This document shows, one piece after another, positions 6,113 through 13,140 of a stretch of 13,344 nucleotides of DNA (position 1 is its first letter; each line of letters begins with the position of its first letter). Location of the stretch: NCBI GenBank assembly GCA_019115425.1, contig DXDO01000011.1, positions 1-13,344 of the forward strand, in the 5' to 3' direction. The DNA is from Candidatus Agathobaculum merdigallinarum (lineage in GTDB: Bacteria > Bacillota > Clostridia > Oscillospirales > Butyricicoccaceae). The translations under genes and the position numbers were made by a program. Below the pieces are notes generated by a model. It had not been told where the DNA came from, searched no databases, and worked only from the letters and a program-made list of their open reading frames with translations.

Positions 6113-7177
6113 ATGTTTGAAAAACTGAAAGCCCTTGCCCAGCGCATGGACGAGCTGGAAGCGCGTCTGGCCGAGCCTGGGTTATACGACGACCCCGATC
6201 GGGCGGCGAAGCTCCTCAAGGAGCGCAACGAGCTTGAGCCGATCGTCGCGGCGTTCCGCGCGTATGAAAAAGCGCAGCAGGCGCAGGTGGACGCGCTCGA
6301 GATGCTGTCCGACCCGGACATGAAGGAGCTTGCGCAGGAGGAACTTACGCAGGCCAAGGCCGACATCGCGCGGCTGGAGGACGAACTCAAGATCCTGCTC
6401 CTGCCCAAGGACCCGAACGACGAGAAAAACATTTTCGTGGAAATACGCGGCGGCGCGGGCGGCGAGGAAAGTGCGCTGTTTGCCGCCGACCTGTACCGCA
6501 TGTACACCATGTACGCGGACAAACGCGGCTGGCAGACCGAGGTCATGAGCAAATCCGAGACCGAACTCGGCGGCTATAAGGAGATCGTGTTCCGCGTCGC
6601 GGGCGACAAGGTGTATTCCCGCCTCAAGTTCGAGAGCGGCGTGCACCGCGTCCAGCGCGTGCCCGAAACCGAAAGCCAGGGCCGCGTGCACACCTCGACC
6701 ACCACGGTCGCGGTGCTGCCCGAGGCGGAGGAAGTGGATTTCTACCTCGACCCGAACGACCTGCGCATCGATACCTTCCGGTCTAGCGGCGCAGGCGGCC
6801 AGCATATCAATAAAACATCCTCGGCTATCCGCATCACGCACATCCCAACCGGCACGGTCGTCGAATGTCAGGACGAGCGCAGCCAGCACAAAAACCGCGA
6901 CAAGGCCATGCGCGTGCTGCGGTCGCGGCTGTACGAAGCCGAGGTCGAAAAACAACAGGCGGCCATTGCCGCCGACCGCAAAAGCCAGGTCGGCACAGGC
7001 GACCGCTCGGAGCGTATCCGCACCTATAATTATCCGGAAAACCGTGTATCCGACCACCGCATCAAGCTGACCATCTATAAGCTCGACCAGTTCTTAAACG
7101 GCGACATGGACGAGATTCTGGACGCGCTGATCGCGGCGGACACCGCCGAAAAACTCAAAGCGCAAGGCGAAGCCTGA
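6113..7177 (+). CDS. prfA: Peptide chain release factor 1 (RF1)
   Basis: This 354-residue class I release factor recognises UAA and UAG in the ribosomal A site and triggers hydrolysis of peptidyl-tRNA. The N-terminal helical domain covers roughly 1-105. The tripeptide that reads the stop codon is Pro184-Glu185-Thr186 within HRVQRVPETESQGR, the PxT form that marks RF1 rather than RF2 (SPF). The catalytic GGQ is at 228-230 inside SSGAGGQHINKTSSAIR. Length matches the family (about 355-360) and the frame has no programmed frameshift. AAAGGGA lies 10 bases before the ATG. In many Firmicutes the methyltransferase gene prmC, which modifies the GGQ glutamine, follows prfA; here it is not adjacent and a small membrane protein gene takes that place. 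Confidence 0.97.
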   Translation: MFEKLKALAQRMDELEARLAEPGLYDDPDRAAKLLKERNELEPIVAAFRAYEKAQQAQVDALEMLSDPDMKELAQEELTQAKADIARLEDELKILLLPKDPNDEKNIFVEIRGGAGGEESALFAADLYRMYTMYADKRGWQTEVMSKSETELGGYKEIVFRVAGDKVYSRLKFESGVHRVQRVPETESQGRVHTSTTTVAVLPEAEEVDFYLDPNDLRIDTFRSSGAGGQHINKTSSAIRITHIPTGTVVECQDERSQHKNRDKAMRVLRSRLYEAEVEKQQAAIAADRKSQVGTGDRSERIRTYNYPENRVSDHRIKLTIYKLDQFLNGDMDEILDALIAADTAEKLKAQGEA

Positions 7178-7202
7178 TCCCTTCGAAAGGAGACCCTCAA
7201 CA

Positions 7203-7409
7203 ATGAACGAACTTTCCGCACTCTGGCAGTCCGCGCCCTGGCTGGTGATCGGCGGCGCGCTCGTACTCATCAACATCGTGCTGCTCATACTCAAAATCAC
7301 GAAAAAGCTGATCATTCTGGCGATCGGAGCGGTTTTGATTGCCATCGGTCTGTATACCGGCGTCATTCAGGCGCCGGACGCACTGCTGGCGCTGCCGTTT
7401 TTGCAGTGA
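7203..7409 (+). CDS. Small two-helix membrane protein, unknown function
   Basis: This 68-residue protein is not recognised as a named family. It has a short polar N-terminus (MNELSALWQSAP), a hydrophobic helix at about 13-32, a basic turn (KITKK, 31-35) and a second hydrophobic helix at about 36-56, giving a helical hairpin with the basic turn probably on the cytoplasmic side. The ATG at 7203 has AAAGGAG 10 bases upstream, and the gene begins 25 bases after the prfA stop, so it is probably co-transcribed with prfA. The good ribosome binding site and clean transmembrane pattern argue that it is real. No lipobox or catalytic motif is seen. Confidence 0.7.
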   Translation: MNELSALWQSAPWLVIGGALVLINIVLLILKITKKLIILAIGAVLIAIGLYTGVIQAPDALLALPFLQ

Positions 7410-7464
7410 TGCTTAAGAAATAATGGATTTCTAATAATGATTCCCACTAATGGAAGTGTACTAC

Positions 7465-8490
7465 ATGAAAACAATCATGCTTTCCCCACAATCGGATATA
7501 AATGCGGTAAAGATTACAGCTGACCTGATTTTGCGGGGTGAAGTGGTGGGCATGCCCACAGAAACCGTCTATGGACTGGCTGCAAACGCCTTAAATGGGG
7601 AAGCGGTGTCGAAAATCTTTCGCGCGAAGGGACGGCCGCAGGACAACCCGCTGATCGTCCACATCGCGGACTTCGACCAGATCTATGATCTCTGTCCGGT
7701 AGTGCCGCCGCAGGCCAAGGCGCTGGCCGAGGCGTTCTGGCCCGGGCCGCTGACCATGATCGTGCCCAAGGGGGACTGCATTCCGGACGAAGTCTCGTGC
7801 GGGCTGGACACCGTGGGCATCCGTCTGCCGTCTCACCCGCTGGCGCGCGATTTGATCCGCACGGCGGGCGTACCGTTGGCCGCGCCCTCCGCAAACACGT
7901 CCGGACGCCCGTCCACCACCACGGCGGAACATGTTCTGCGCGATATGGACGGCAAAATCGCCGCGATTCTGGACGGCGGGCCGTGCGGCGTGGGCGTGGA
8001 ATCCACGGTCATCACGCTGGCACTGGACAAGCCGCGCCTGCTGCGGCCGGGCGGCATCACGCTCGAGCAGCTGCGCAGCGTGCTGGGCGAGGTCGAGGTA
8101 GACCGCGCGCTGTACGAAAAGATCGGAGACGATGTAAAGGTATCTGCGCCGGGCATGAAGTACCGCCACTACGCCCCTAAGGCACCGGTGACGGTCGTGC
8201 GCGGCGACCCACAAAAGACCGCGGAATACATCAAGCAACATATAAAAGGTCCCACTGGCGTGCTCTGCTTCGATGAATACAGGGATTGGTTCCCCACCTG
8301 TGTGGTGGAATGCTTCGGTTCCCAATTTGATCTCGCCGCGCAGGCGCGCGAGGTGTTCGACCGCCTGCGGGCATTTGACGACACCGATGTGACGCAGATC
8401 TGGGCGCAGTGCCCGTCCGACGAGGGGCTGGGGCTGGCCGTGGCAAACCGGATCAAGAAAGCAGCAGGGTTTTCGGTGATCCAGCTTTAA
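7465..8490 (+). CDS. tsaC: Threonylcarbamoyl-AMP synthase (Sua5/YwlC type)
   Basis: This 341-residue two-domain enzyme makes threonylcarbamoyl-AMP from threonine, bicarbonate and ATP, the first step of t6A37 formation on tRNAs that read ANN codons. The YrdC domain (about 1-205) shows MPTETVYGLAANA (30-42) and the nucleotide-binding KGRPQDNPLIVH (55-66). The linker SAPGMKYRHYAP (227-238) and the C-terminal Sua5 domain mark it as Sua5-type rather than the single-domain TsaC. The start at 7465 is preferred to an in-frame ATG at 7450, because GGAAGTG at 7452-7458 lies six bases before it and nothing SD-like precedes 7450. The upstream gap (7410-7464) is AT-rich, unlike the coding DNA, with a small AGAAAT/ATTTCT hairpin. 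Partner genes tsaB, tsaD and tsaE are not in the window. Confidence 0.95.
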   Translation: MKTIMLSPQSDINAVKITADLILRGEVVGMPTETVYGLAANALNGEAVSKIFRAKGRPQDNPLIVHIADFDQIYDLCPVVPPQAKALAEAFWPGPLTMIVPKGDCIPDEVSCGLDTVGIRLPSHPLARDLIRTAGVPLAAPSANTSGRPSTTTAEHVLRDMDGKIAAILDGGPCGVGVESTVITLALDKPRLLRPGGITLEQLRSVLGEVEVDRALYEKIGDDVKVSAPGMKYRHYAPKAPVTVVRGDPQKTAEYIKQHIKGPTGVLCFDEYRDWFPTCVVECFGSQFDLAAQAREVFDRLRAFDDTDVTQIWAQCPSDEGLGLAVANRIKKAAGFSVIQL

Positions 8491-8655
8491 GAAAAGATGA
8501 CAAAATGTGTTTGCCCAGCCGAGCAAATGGGGTGCCCGTGTTTCGCGGGCTGGAATGTAGTCTCCCGTCCGTTGCGCGCAGCGACACCGTTCCCTCCGCT
8601 CGTAGGCTCCCAGCGACAGGAATAGCGCGAATATCCCTTCAAAGGATGTGGTAAA
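8491..8655. other. Spacer with small hairpins before coaE
   Basis: This 165-bp gap carries stem candidates: TTTGC/GCAAA near 8509-8527, GCCCG at 8534-8538 with CGGGC at 8546-8550, and a competing CCAGCC/GGCTGG pairing around the same bases. The heptamer AGCGACA also occurs twice near 8580 and 8612. No T-run or clear promoter is seen. The coaE ribosome binding site (AAAGGATG) is at its right end. It matches no riboswitch class that I recognise. Confidence 0.35.
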
Positions 8656-9252
8656 ATGAAAATCATCGGCTTGACCGGCGGCAGTGGCACCGGAAAGGGC
8701 ACGGTTGCCGCGCGCATGCGCGAGCTGGGCGCGGGCTGGGTGGACGCGGACGCGGTCTACCGCGACCTATGCGCCGCAAACCGCGAGATGCTCGCGGCGC
8801 TTAATGCGGCGTTCGGCGGCGTAACCGACGAAAACGGCGCGCTCGACCGCCCCAAACTCGCGCAGATCGTGTTTTCCGATCCGAAAAAGCTCGCAAAACT
8901 GAACGAAATCACCATCCCCTATATCCGCGCGGCCTCGCTCGAAGCGATGCAGGCGCAGGCGGACCGCCCCATCGTGCTGTACGACGCGCCGACCCTGTTT
9001 GAAGCGGGCGCGGACGACTTATGCGAAAAGACCATCGGTGTGCTGGCGGATACCAAAATTCGCGTGCAGCGCGTCATGGCGCGCGACGGTATTTCCGCCG
9101 AGGCGGCGCGCGCGCGCATCCTCGCCCAGCCGAACGATGATTTTTACCGCGAGAAATGCGACTATATTCTTGAAAACAACGGCGACCTTGCCGCTCTGTG
9201 GCGGGAAGCCGATGCTTTATATCTGATTTTGAGCAAAGGAGAGCAAAAATGA
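8656..9252 (+). CDS. coaE: Dephospho-CoA kinase
   Basis: This 198-residue P-loop kinase phosphorylates the 3'-hydroxyl of dephospho-CoA, the last step of coenzyme A synthesis. The Walker A is TGGSGTGKGT (7-16), slightly different from the commoner GGIGSGKS form. VDADAVYRDL (29-38) is the conserved Asp motif after the first helix, YDAPTLFEAG (109-118) corresponds to the family's DxPLLFE segment, and NDDFYREKCDYILENNGD (160-177) is the typical C-terminal motif leading into the last helix. Length fits the family. The ATG at 8656 has AAAGGATG upstream. The stop overlaps the next start as ATGA at 9249-9252, so translation of the aminopeptidase is probably coupled to it. Confidence 0.93.
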   Translation: MKIIGLTGGSGTGKGTVAARMRELGAGWVDADAVYRDLCAANREMLAALNAAFGGVTDENGALDRPKLAQIVFSDPKKLAKLNEITIPYIRAASLEAMQAQADRPIVLYDAPTLFEAGADDLCEKTIGVLADTKIRVQRVMARDGISAEAARARILAQPNDDFYREKCDYILENNGDLAALWREADALYLILSKGEQK

Positions 9253-10643
9253 CTTCTGAACAGCTGTTTTACGACAAGAAAACCGGTTTCGATAAGTTGA
9301 CCGGCAGCGAAAAAAAGAATATGCAGGCTTACGCCGAGGATTACAAAAAGTTCCTCGATGAAGCCAAGACCGAGCGCGATGCTGTCAAAGAGATGGTGCG
9401 CCTTGCGGAAGAAAAGGGGTTCCGTGCTTGGACGCGCAACGACACGATCAAGGCGGGCGACAAGATCTATCAGGTCAACCGCGGCAAGGGTATTACGCTC
9501 GCGGTGATCGGCAAAAAGCCGCTCGCCGAAGGCGTGCGCCTGACCGCCGCGCATCTGGACGCGCCGCGCGTGGATATCCGCACCGTACCGCTCTACGAGG
9601 ACGGCGGCATGGCATTTTTCAAAACCCACTACTACGGCGGCATCAAAAAGTACCAGTGGACCGCGATCCCGCTGGAGCTGCGCGGCGTGGTCTGCGTCTG
9701 CCACAACGGACAGACAAAGACCGTCGAGGTGCGCATCGGCGATAAGCCGGAGGACCCAAAGTTCGTCATCAACGATCTGCTGCCCCATCTCGCCTCCGAA
9801 CAGATGGTTAAAAAGGCGACCGAGGTGATCAAGGGGGAGAGCATGAACATCTTGGTCGGCTCGGTGCCGAGCGAGACCGAGGACGAAAAGTGCAGCGAGA
9901 AGATCAAGCTGTCGGTGATGGAATACCTCAACCGTCAGTATGGCATGACCGAAGCGGATTTCCTGTCCGCCGAGCTGAGCTGCGTGCCCGCATTCAAGGC
10001 ATGCGACATCGGTTTCGATCGCTCGCTTGTCGGCTCCTACGGGCACGACGACCGCGTATGCTCCTATACCGCGGCAACCGCGCTGCTCGACCTCAAGGCT
10101 ACGCCCGCGCACACCTGCATCTGCCTGCTGGTGGACAAGGAAGAGACCGGCTCGGACGGCGTGACCGGCATGCAGTCGCGCGCGTTTGACACATTTATGG
10201 CCGACCTGTGCCGCGCGCAGAGTGCGCTGCCCGAGGAGTGCTATGAAAACTCGGTTTGCCTGTCCGCCGACGTGTGCAACGCCTTTGATCCCAATTTTCC
10301 AGAGGTATCTGAGCGGCGCAACGACGCCAAGGTAAACTGCGGATTTGCGCTGGTCAAGTACACGGGCGCGCGCGGCAAGTCCGGCACGTCGGACGCGACC
10401 GCCGAGCTGATGGCGCGCATCCGCTGCATTTTCGACAGGGCGGGCGTGGTCTGGCAGACCGGTCAGCTGGGCAAGGTCGATCAGGGCGGCGGCGGCACGG
10501 TGGCGATGTACCTCGCCAACCGTAATATCGACACCGTGGACGCGGGCGTGCCGGTGCTCTCCATGCACGCGCCGTTCGAGGTGATCGCGAAGCTCGACCT
10601 CTATATGGCATACAAGGGCTTTGGGGCGTTTTATAAAGACTGA
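9249..10643 (+). CDS. M18 family metallo-aminopeptidase
   Basis: This 464-residue cytoplasmic aminopeptidase belongs to family M18 (aspartyl aminopeptidase-like), which removes N-terminal residues using two zinc ions. Expected ligands are all visible: His102 in AAHLDAPR, Asp267/268 in GSYGHDDRVC, the Glu298-Glu299 pair in DKEETGSDG, Asp341 in LSADVCNA and His440 in LSMHAPFE. Length fits the family. There is no signal peptide. The start at 9249 is chosen for AAAGGAGA just upstream and the ATGA overlap with coaE; an in-frame ATG at 9198 lies within coaE without a comparable site. Substrate preference cannot be read from sequence, although M18 enzymes often favour acidic residues. It ends the plus-strand series and is followed by a perfect terminator. 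Confidence 0.93.
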   Translation: MTSEQLFYDKKTGFDKLTGSEKKNMQAYAEDYKKFLDEAKTERDAVKEMVRLAEEKGFRAWTRNDTIKAGDKIYQVNRGKGITLAVIGKKPLAEGVRLTAAHLDAPRVDIRTVPLYEDGGMAFFKTHYYGGIKKYQWTAIPLELRGVVCVCHNGQTKTVEVRIGDKPEDPKFVINDLLPHLASEQMVKKATEVIKGESMNILVGSVPSETEDEKCSEKIKLSVMEYLNRQYGMTEADFLSAELSCVPAFKACDIGFDRSLVGSYGHDDRVCSYTAATALLDLKATPAHTCICLLVDKEETGSDGVTGMQSRAFDTFMADLCRAQSALPEECYENSVCLSADVCNAFDPNFPEVSERRNDAKVNCGFALVKYTGARGKSGTSDATAELMARIRCIFDRAGVVWQTGQLGKVDQGGGGTVAMYLANRNIDTVDAGVPVLSMHAPFEVIAKLDLYMAYKGFGAFYKD

Positions 10644-10664
10644 GATGCACAGGCGATAAAAAGC

Positions 10665-10692
10665 AAAAAGGACGCTGAAAAGCGTCCTTTTT
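10665..10692. terminator. Bidirectional terminator between the aminopeptidase and the kinase-like gene
   Basis: 10665-10676 (AAAAAGGACGCT) pairs perfectly with 10681-10692 around a GAAA tetraloop, and T-runs extend the stem on the plus strand. On the minus strand the mirrored stem also ends in a T-run. It lies 22 bases after the aminopeptidase stop and 18 bases from the stop of the convergent gene, so it serves both. Confidence 0.92.
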
Positions 10693-10709
10693 TTGATTTA
10701 GCAGGCGAA

Positions 10710-11792
10710 TCAGTCGAAAATCGAGAACTCGATCTCCTCGAGCGAATACCCGTCCTCCAAAATCATTGGCGCGCGGAGATTATTATCCGCAAGGGATTCG
10801 GGCAGGTGGGCAAGGTTCAGGTGCAGTTCGCTTCCGCCGCCTTCCCGCGCAGAGAGCAGCAGGCTGCCGCCGTGTACCTGCGCGATGCGCTGCGCGAGCG
10901 GCAAGCCAAGCCCGAGGGGCGCACCCTGCCGGGTGAGCGAAAGGTAGTCGTCCAGAGAGGAGGTGCGCTGCCAGCCGGTCAGCAGGGCCTGAAACAGTTC
11001 GGCGCTCAGCCCCGGGCCGCGGTCGGCAACTGTAATCGTATAAAATGATCCGTCGTCATGCAGGGCGACAGTGACATTGCCGTTCGGCGGCGTGACGCGA
11101 AGCGCGTTGGAAAGGAGGTTATACAGCGCCATGCGGATCAAATACGGCTCGATCAGCGCGTAGCACCGGTTGGGCGTATGCACGGTGATGGCCTGCACAG
11201 CCCCGGACGGCGCGTTTTCCGCAGCTTTTTCCGCGGCGCTGCGGCAGAGGGCGGAAAGGTCCGCGTGATGCAGCCGGAGCTGCTCGGTCAGCGGGGTGTC
11301 GTGCAGGAAATCCGAGTGGCTGAGCAGGCGGTGCAGCCGCAGGCACTGCCGGCGCAGATGGGCGGATAAGACGGGATCATCCACCTGTTCGGCATCCGCC
11401 AGCAGCGCGCCCAAATACTGCACGCTTTTCGTGTGGAGCACGCGCAGACTGCCGTCGTAGGAAGCGCGGTCCTCGCGCAGGAAGGCGAGCAGCGCGCCGT
11501 CCCTGTGCGGGAGGATCTCCAGGCGGTAAACGATGCCGTCCAGTTCCTCGTACACTGTGCGGGGGGAGCGGGATGCGATGCAGCCGCGCAGCGCCTCCGC
11601 CGCGGCTTCACTCAGGAGCGGGTCGATTCGTTCGAGCGGGTGCAGGCCGGACAGCCGCGCGGCGGCTTCGCTGCAATTTTCCATGTGGAGCGACGGCCCA
11701 ACCGTGATCAGCGCCGCATCATGCAGCTCCGTGCGGGCGAGCAGCGCGCGCACGGTCGAATCCTCCAGCTTTGCGAAGAAGGTATCTTCCAT
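10710..11792 (-). CDS. Soluble histidine-kinase-like protein with atypical dimerisation region
   Basis: This 360-residue protein has a C-terminal HATPase domain (about 205-330) with N-box LYNLLSNALRVTP (Asn225, Asn229), G1 box DRGPG (257-261) and G2 box GLGLPLAQRIAQVHGG (294-309), so ATP binding is expected. Residues 1-110 resemble a degenerate PAS-like sensor, and 115-190 are helical, where a dimerisation/phosphoacceptor domain should be. No canonical H-[ED]-x-[KR]-x-P box is present; His120 in VLHTKSVQYLG is the nearest but does not fit. There is no membrane segment and no response regulator next to it, so it is a soluble orphan. After the G2 domain an acidic tail (346-360) follows. GGAGGATAGAG precedes the ATG at 11792. 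It could act as a true kinase through an unusual histidine, or as an ATP-binding regulator. Confidence 0.8.
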   Translation of the reverse strand: MEDTFFAKLEDSTVRALLARTELHDAALITVGPSLHMENCSEAAARLSGLHPLERIDPLLSEAAAEALRGCIASRSPRTVYEELDGIVYRLEILPHRDGALLAFLREDRASYDGSLRVLHTKSVQYLGALLADAEQVDDPVLSAHLRRQCLRLHRLLSHSDFLHDTPLTEQLRLHHADLSALCRSAAEKAAENAPSGAVQAITVHTPNRCYALIEPYLIRMALYNLLSNALRVTPPNGNVTVALHDDGSFYTITVADRGPGLSAELFQALLTGWQRTSSLDDYLSLTRQGAPLGLGLPLAQRIAQVHGGSLLLSAREGGGSELHLNLAHLPESLADNNLRAPMILEDGYSLEEIEFSIFD

Positions 11793-11878
11793 CTCTATCC
11801 TCCAAAAACAGCCGTTTTTTTCTGTACAGGTATAAGGCTGGCCTGCGGCTGAAATACTATATTTTGTGTGATGTGTTT

Positions 11879-11908
11879 ATTATACCACCAGACGCGAGCG
11901 CATTGCAA
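11879..11908 (-). promoter_or_regulatory. Promoter of the kinase-like gene
   Basis: On the minus strand TTGCAA (11908-11903) and TATAAT (11884-11879) are 18 bases apart, and the -10 is extended (TGGTATAAT). The leader to the ATG at 11792 would be about 80 bases. The core TGGTATAATA is the same ten bases seen twice before the ABC-F gene (3143 and 3243). Confidence 0.65.
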
Positions 11909-11928
11909 AGAAAAATGTACAAAAAGCC

Positions 11929-11953
11929 TGTGAATAATGACAAAAAATTCACA
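11929..11953. promoter_or_regulatory. 7-bp inverted repeat between the divergent promoters
   Basis: TGTGAAT at 11929-11935 is mirrored by ATTCACA at 11947-11953 with 11 bases between. It lies just upstream of the gap -35 and about 20 bases behind the kinase-gene -35, where a regulator could affect both promoters. Centre-to-centre spacing of the half-sites is 18 bp. It does not fit the shorter spacing of a Rex operator. Confidence 0.35.
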
Positions 11954-11964
11954 AATATTACACC

Positions 11965-11994
11965 TTGCGGTAGACGCACCAGTTAGTGTATAAT
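11965..11994 (+). promoter_or_regulatory. Promoter of gap
   Basis: TTGCGG at 11965-11970 and TATAAT at 11989-11994 have an 18-base spacer. Transcription would begin near 12001, leaving a 44-base leader with the strong ribosome binding site GAGGAGG. Confidence 0.7.
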
Positions 11995-12044
11995 AAAAAC
12001 ATCGACAGAGAACTTCATAAAAAGTTTGAGGAGGAAACTTGCAA

Positions 12045-13073
12045 ATGGCTATCAAAGTTGGTATCAATGGTTTTGGCCGTATCGGCCGCATGGTTTTCCG
12101 CGCTGGTCTGAAGAACCCGAACATCGAGTTCGTAGCGGTAAACGATCCCTTCATGACTCCGGACTATATGGCGTACATGCTCAAGTACGACACCATGCAC
12201 GGCCGTTATGACGGTACCATCGAGTACGACGACAACTCCATCACTGTGGACGGCAAGAAGGTTCTGTTCCACGCTGAGATGGATCCGAAGAATATTCCGT
12301 GGGGCAAGGACGGCGTTGATTACGTTGTCGAGTCCACCGGCGTTTTCCTGACCAAGGAGAAGGCGCAGGCGCATATCGACGGCGGCGCGAAGAAGGTCAT
12401 CATGTCCGCTCCGTCCAAGGACGATACCCCGATGTTTGTTATGGGCGTTAACCAGGACACCTACACCAAGGACATGACCTTTGTTTCCAACGCTTCCTGC
12501 ACCACCAACTGCCTGGCTCCGATTGCCAAGGTTCTGGATGAGGCGTTCGGCATCACCGAGGGCCTGATGACCACCGTACACTCCACCACCGGCACCCAGA
12601 AGACCGTTGACGGTCCCTCCAAGAAGGACTGGCGCGGCGGCCGTGCGGCTTCCGGCAACATCATTCCGTCCTCCACTGGCGCTGCTAAGGCGGTAGGCAA
12701 GGTTTACCCCAAGCTGAACGGCAAGCTGACCGGTATGTCCATGCGTGTTCCGACCCTGGACGTTTCTGTTGTTGACCTGACCTGCAACCTTGCAAAGCCG
12801 GCAACCTACGACGAGATCTGCGCTGCGATGAAGAAGGCTTCCGAGACTCCGCTGTCTGAGGGCGGCCTGCAGGGCGTTCTGGGTTACACCGACGAGGACG
12901 TTGTTTCCTCCGACTTCCTGGGCGATGCCCGCACCTCCATCTTCGACGCCAAGGCCGGCATCCAGCTGACCGACACCTTCGTAAAGGTTGTTTCTTGGTA
13001 CGACAACGAGTGGGGCTACTCCAACAAGCTGCTGATGCTCATCGAGCACATGGCTGAGGTTGACAACAAGTAA
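12045..13073 (+). CDS. gap: Glyceraldehyde-3-phosphate dehydrogenase, type I
   Basis: This 342-residue glycolytic enzyme oxidises glyceraldehyde 3-phosphate to 1,3-bisphosphoglycerate with NAD and phosphate. The Rossmann motif GINGFGRIGR is at 6-15, and Asp34 (AVNDPF) is the residue that binds the adenosine ribose and favours NAD over NADP. The catalytic Cys152 (SNASCTTNC) and His179 (VHSTTGTQ) are 27 residues apart, as usual. The ATG at 12045 is chosen over a TTG at 12039 because GGAGG is better spaced and the protein then begins MAIKVGING as in relatives. Codon use differs from its neighbours: Ala and Val often end in T, and the gene is less GC3-biased. That is typical of a highly expressed gene rather than transfer. 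It has its own promoter and terminator. Confidence 0.98.
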   Translation: MAIKVGINGFGRIGRMVFRAGLKNPNIEFVAVNDPFMTPDYMAYMLKYDTMHGRYDGTIEYDDNSITVDGKKVLFHAEMDPKNIPWGKDGVDYVVESTGVFLTKEKAQAHIDGGAKKVIMSAPSKDDTPMFVMGVNQDTYTKDMTFVSNASCTTNCLAPIAKVLDEAFGITEGLMTTVHSTTGTQKTVDGPSKKDWRGGRAASGNIIPSSTGAAKAVGKVYPKLNGKLTGMSMRVPTLDVSVVDLTCNLAKPATYDEICAAMKKASETPLSEGGLQGVLGYTDEDVVSSDFLGDARTSIFDAKAGIQLTDTFVKVVSWYDNEWGYSNKLLMLIEHMAEVDNK

Positions 13074-13093
13074 GTTTCACCCCTCAAATGCAA

Positions 13094-13140
13094 ATAAAAG
13101 GGCGCGTTGCAGAAATGAAATCTGCAGCGCGCCCTTTTAT
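13094..13140 (+). terminator. Terminator of gap
   Basis: 13094-13113 pairs with 13121-13140 over 20 bp with one G-U wobble, around the loop AATGAAA. The right arm ends in CCCTTTTAT, giving a short U-tract. It starts 20 bases after the gap stop codon. Confidence 0.9.

Noticed and set aside
7450..7464. Earlier ATG start for the threonylcarbamoyl-AMP synthase
   Set aside because: No ribosome binding site precedes it; the bases right after it serve as the site for the ATG at 7465.
9162..10568. 468-codon minus-strand open frame
   Set aside because: It is antisense to the M18 gene, which has all its metal ligands; it is a by-product of high GC at third positions.
11929..11953. Rex (NADH-sensing) operator upstream of gap
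   Set aside because: The half-sites resemble TGTGA/TCACA, but 15 bases separate them, far more than in Rex sites.
12015..13049. 344-codon minus-strand open frame
   Set aside because: It is antisense to the unmistakable gap gene.
12045..13073. gap as a horizontally acquired gene because of its different codon use
   Set aside because: The bias is towards codons expected for a very highly expressed gene, and the gene has its own normal promoter and terminator.
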